From positions 1 through 6,546 of the forward strand of contig WQSU01000150.1 in NCBI GenBank assembly GCA_009787675.1: a stretch of 6,546 nt of DNA. The letters are read 5' to 3'. Of this stretch, positions 6,130 through 6,546 are shown in pieces. Every line of letters begins with the position of its first letter. The first letter of the stretch is position 1. The translations under genes and the position numbers were made by a program. The notes under the pieces were generated by a model. The model had not been told where the DNA came from. It saw only the letters and a program-made list of their open reading frames with translations, and searched no databases. Origin of the DNA: Lentimicrobiaceae bacterium (lineage in GTDB: Bacteria > Bacteroidota > Bacteroidia > Bacteroidales > WCHB1-69).

Positions 6130-6287
6130 TGATTCATATTCTTTTTATGTTCCTCAAAACTAATGAAACCTGAATTCTCAGCTGCTTGCATTTCAGTACG
6201 GTATTCGTCTAATGTTACTTTCTCTGAATGCGGATTTATCCAATCTAATATCTTTTTTTTCGGTTTATCTAATGTTGCTGTTGCCAT
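6108..6287 (-). CDS. Small antitoxin partner of the RelE/ParE toxin
   Basis: A 59-residue protein starting MATATLDKPKKK and ending NMNQWLTAKL, translated directly from the minus strand. It is assigned as antitoxin from position: it precedes the toxin, overlaps it by 22 nt, and is of suitable size and charge. The N-terminus is short and basic. The C-terminal half (TLDEYRTEMQAAENSGFISF, then EEHKKNMNQW) is acidic, amphipathic and probably helical, as expected for a toxin-neutralising tail. No clear helix-turn-helix or complete ribbon-helix-helix DNA-binding domain can be recognised, so self-regulation is uncertain. A -7 motif lies 24 nt upstream, giving this two-gene operon its own promoter. 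Confidence 0.7.
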   Translation of the reverse strand: MATATLDKPKKKILDWINPHSEKVTLDEYRTEMQAAENSGFISFEEHKKNMNQWLTAKL

Positions 6288-6310
6288 ATTCTTGTGTTTT
6301 TTAATGCTGG

Positions 6311-6318
6311 CAAAAATA
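6311..6318 (-). promoter_or_regulatory. -7 promoter motif of the toxin-antitoxin operon
   Basis: On the minus strand TATTTTTG matches TAnnTTTG and ends 23 nt before the antitoxin ATG, the usual distance in this phylum. The only TTTG upstream (6333-6330) is about 11 nt away, too close for a standard -33 box. The sequence around it (TATTTTTGCC) resembles the motif in repeat copy A. Confidence 0.5.
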
Positions 6319-6322
6319 TATT

Positions 6323-6338
6323 AAATAATCAAATAATC
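6323..6338. repeat. Tandem octamer AAATAATC x2 at the toxin-antitoxin promoter
   Basis: Two adjacent perfect copies of AAATAATC (6323-6330 and 6331-6338) lie 4 bp upstream of the -7 motif. Direct octamers at this spot suit an operator bound by an antitoxin or toxin-antitoxin complex. The A/T-rich context makes chance possible. Confidence 0.4.
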
Positions 6339-6412
6339 TATCTCGTTTTTGTGCGACCGTTTGGACTTGCCTATACCTTTCTGTTAAGCCCCATCAACTT
6401 TTCTGGAGCGTG

Positions 6413-6464
6413 CGTGCTTGTTGCACAACCCGACAAAAATAGATAAAAAACTCTATTTGCTCTT
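6413..6464 (-). repeat. Direct-repeat copy C, paired with 4703-4753
   Basis: These 52 bp match 4703-4753 in the same orientation, with three substitutions and one inserted G at 6459. The shared core includes TTGTTGCACAACCCG and the AAATAG/CTATTT inverted repeat (6437-6442 and 6453-6458). The two copies lie about 1.7 kb apart and flank the toxin-antitoxin, block B and transpeptidase genes. Leftward of it, 6340-6412 is non-coding with no strong match to block A. Confidence 0.75.
6434..6441 (-). promoter_or_regulatory. -7-like motif TATTTTTG carried on repeat copy C
   Basis: It is identical to the motif at 4724-4731 and in the same position within the repeat, pointing toward the toxin-antitoxin genes. 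Substitutions between the two copies fall on either side of the octamer, which is itself unchanged. No -33 box is clear. Confidence 0.3.
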
Positions 6465-6546
6465 ATTTTGGGTTAATGAAAATTGCGAACAAGAAAACAA
6501 TACATTGTTAGAAAACCTATTTTGAAGTTGATCTATAGAAAAAAAT
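6465..6546. other. Right-edge non-coding sequence
   Basis: An A/T-rich stretch with no supported gene. The 11-mer AAACCTATTTT (6513-6523) also occurs at 31-41 near the left edge, but in such DNA an 11-bp match may be chance. A minus-strand frame is open from the edge to a TAG at 6455-6453. It is too short and low in complexity to call as the end of an upstream gene. Confidence 0.3.

Noticed and set aside
4600..6464. CRISPR array
   Set aside because: The repeats are few, diverged, more than 100 bp long and separated by genes, with no regular short repeat-spacer pattern and no cas genes.
31..6523. The 11-mer AAACCTATTTT near both window ends (31-41 and 6513-6523) as element termini
   Set aside because: An 11-bp A/T-rich match over 6.5 kb can arise by chance, and the flanking bases show no further similarity.
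6453..6545. A minus-strand frame open from the right edge, about 30 codons to a TAG
   Set aside because: It is short, low in complexity, has no recognisable motif, and its stop falls within the repeat. It is not enough to call a partial gene.

Overview
The window looks like the chromosome of a low-GC member of the Bacteroidota, most likely Bacteroidales. Three things point there. The genes carry the phylum's -7 promoter element (TAnnTTTG) close upstream of their starts. Most genes have A/T-rich leaders rather than strong Shine-Dalgarno sites. The large outer-membrane receptor has the CarboxypepD_reg-like N-terminal extension typical of Bacteroidota TonB-dependent transporters. No rRNA, tRNA, integrase, transposase or CRISPR array is visible.

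Left half (1-3875, + strand): a short intergenic region with two inverted repeats leads into a two-gene overlapping operon. The first gene encodes a di-iron hemerythrin-like protein of the RIC/YtfE/ScdA type (176-877). The second encodes a LuxR-family regulator whose receiver domain has lost its phosphorylation residues (864-1472). A 20-bp near-palindrome and a second promoter then precede a complete 762-residue TonB-dependent receptor of the siderophore/heme type (1587-3875), which has an unusual CxxC motif in its plug. The promoters of the operon and of the receptor share the 10-mer TTTGCGCTTT. A plausible reading is a redox, iron or NO-responsive unit in which the di-iron protein and the atypical regulator act together. 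Control of the receptor by the regulator is inference from gene order.

Right half (3930-6546, all genes on the - strand): a cassette-like series of unrelated small genes separated by GC-richer, partly homologous intergenic blocks. Read in the direction of transcription (right to left), it holds a short antitoxin and a RelE/ParE-type toxin that overlap by 22 nt (6287-5785), a repeat block, a secreted YafK-like L,D-transpeptidase-family protein (5569-4781), a second repeat block, and a HemG-like flavodoxin gene split by an in-frame TGA (4481-3930). A 51/52-bp direct repeat (4703-4753 and 6413-6464) flanks the toxin-antitoxin/transpeptidase segment, and each copy carries an intact TAnnTTTG motif firing toward the genes. 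This arrangement resembles an integron-like or repeat-mediated gene-cassette array, but no recombinase is in view and the blocks do not clearly match the attC consensus.
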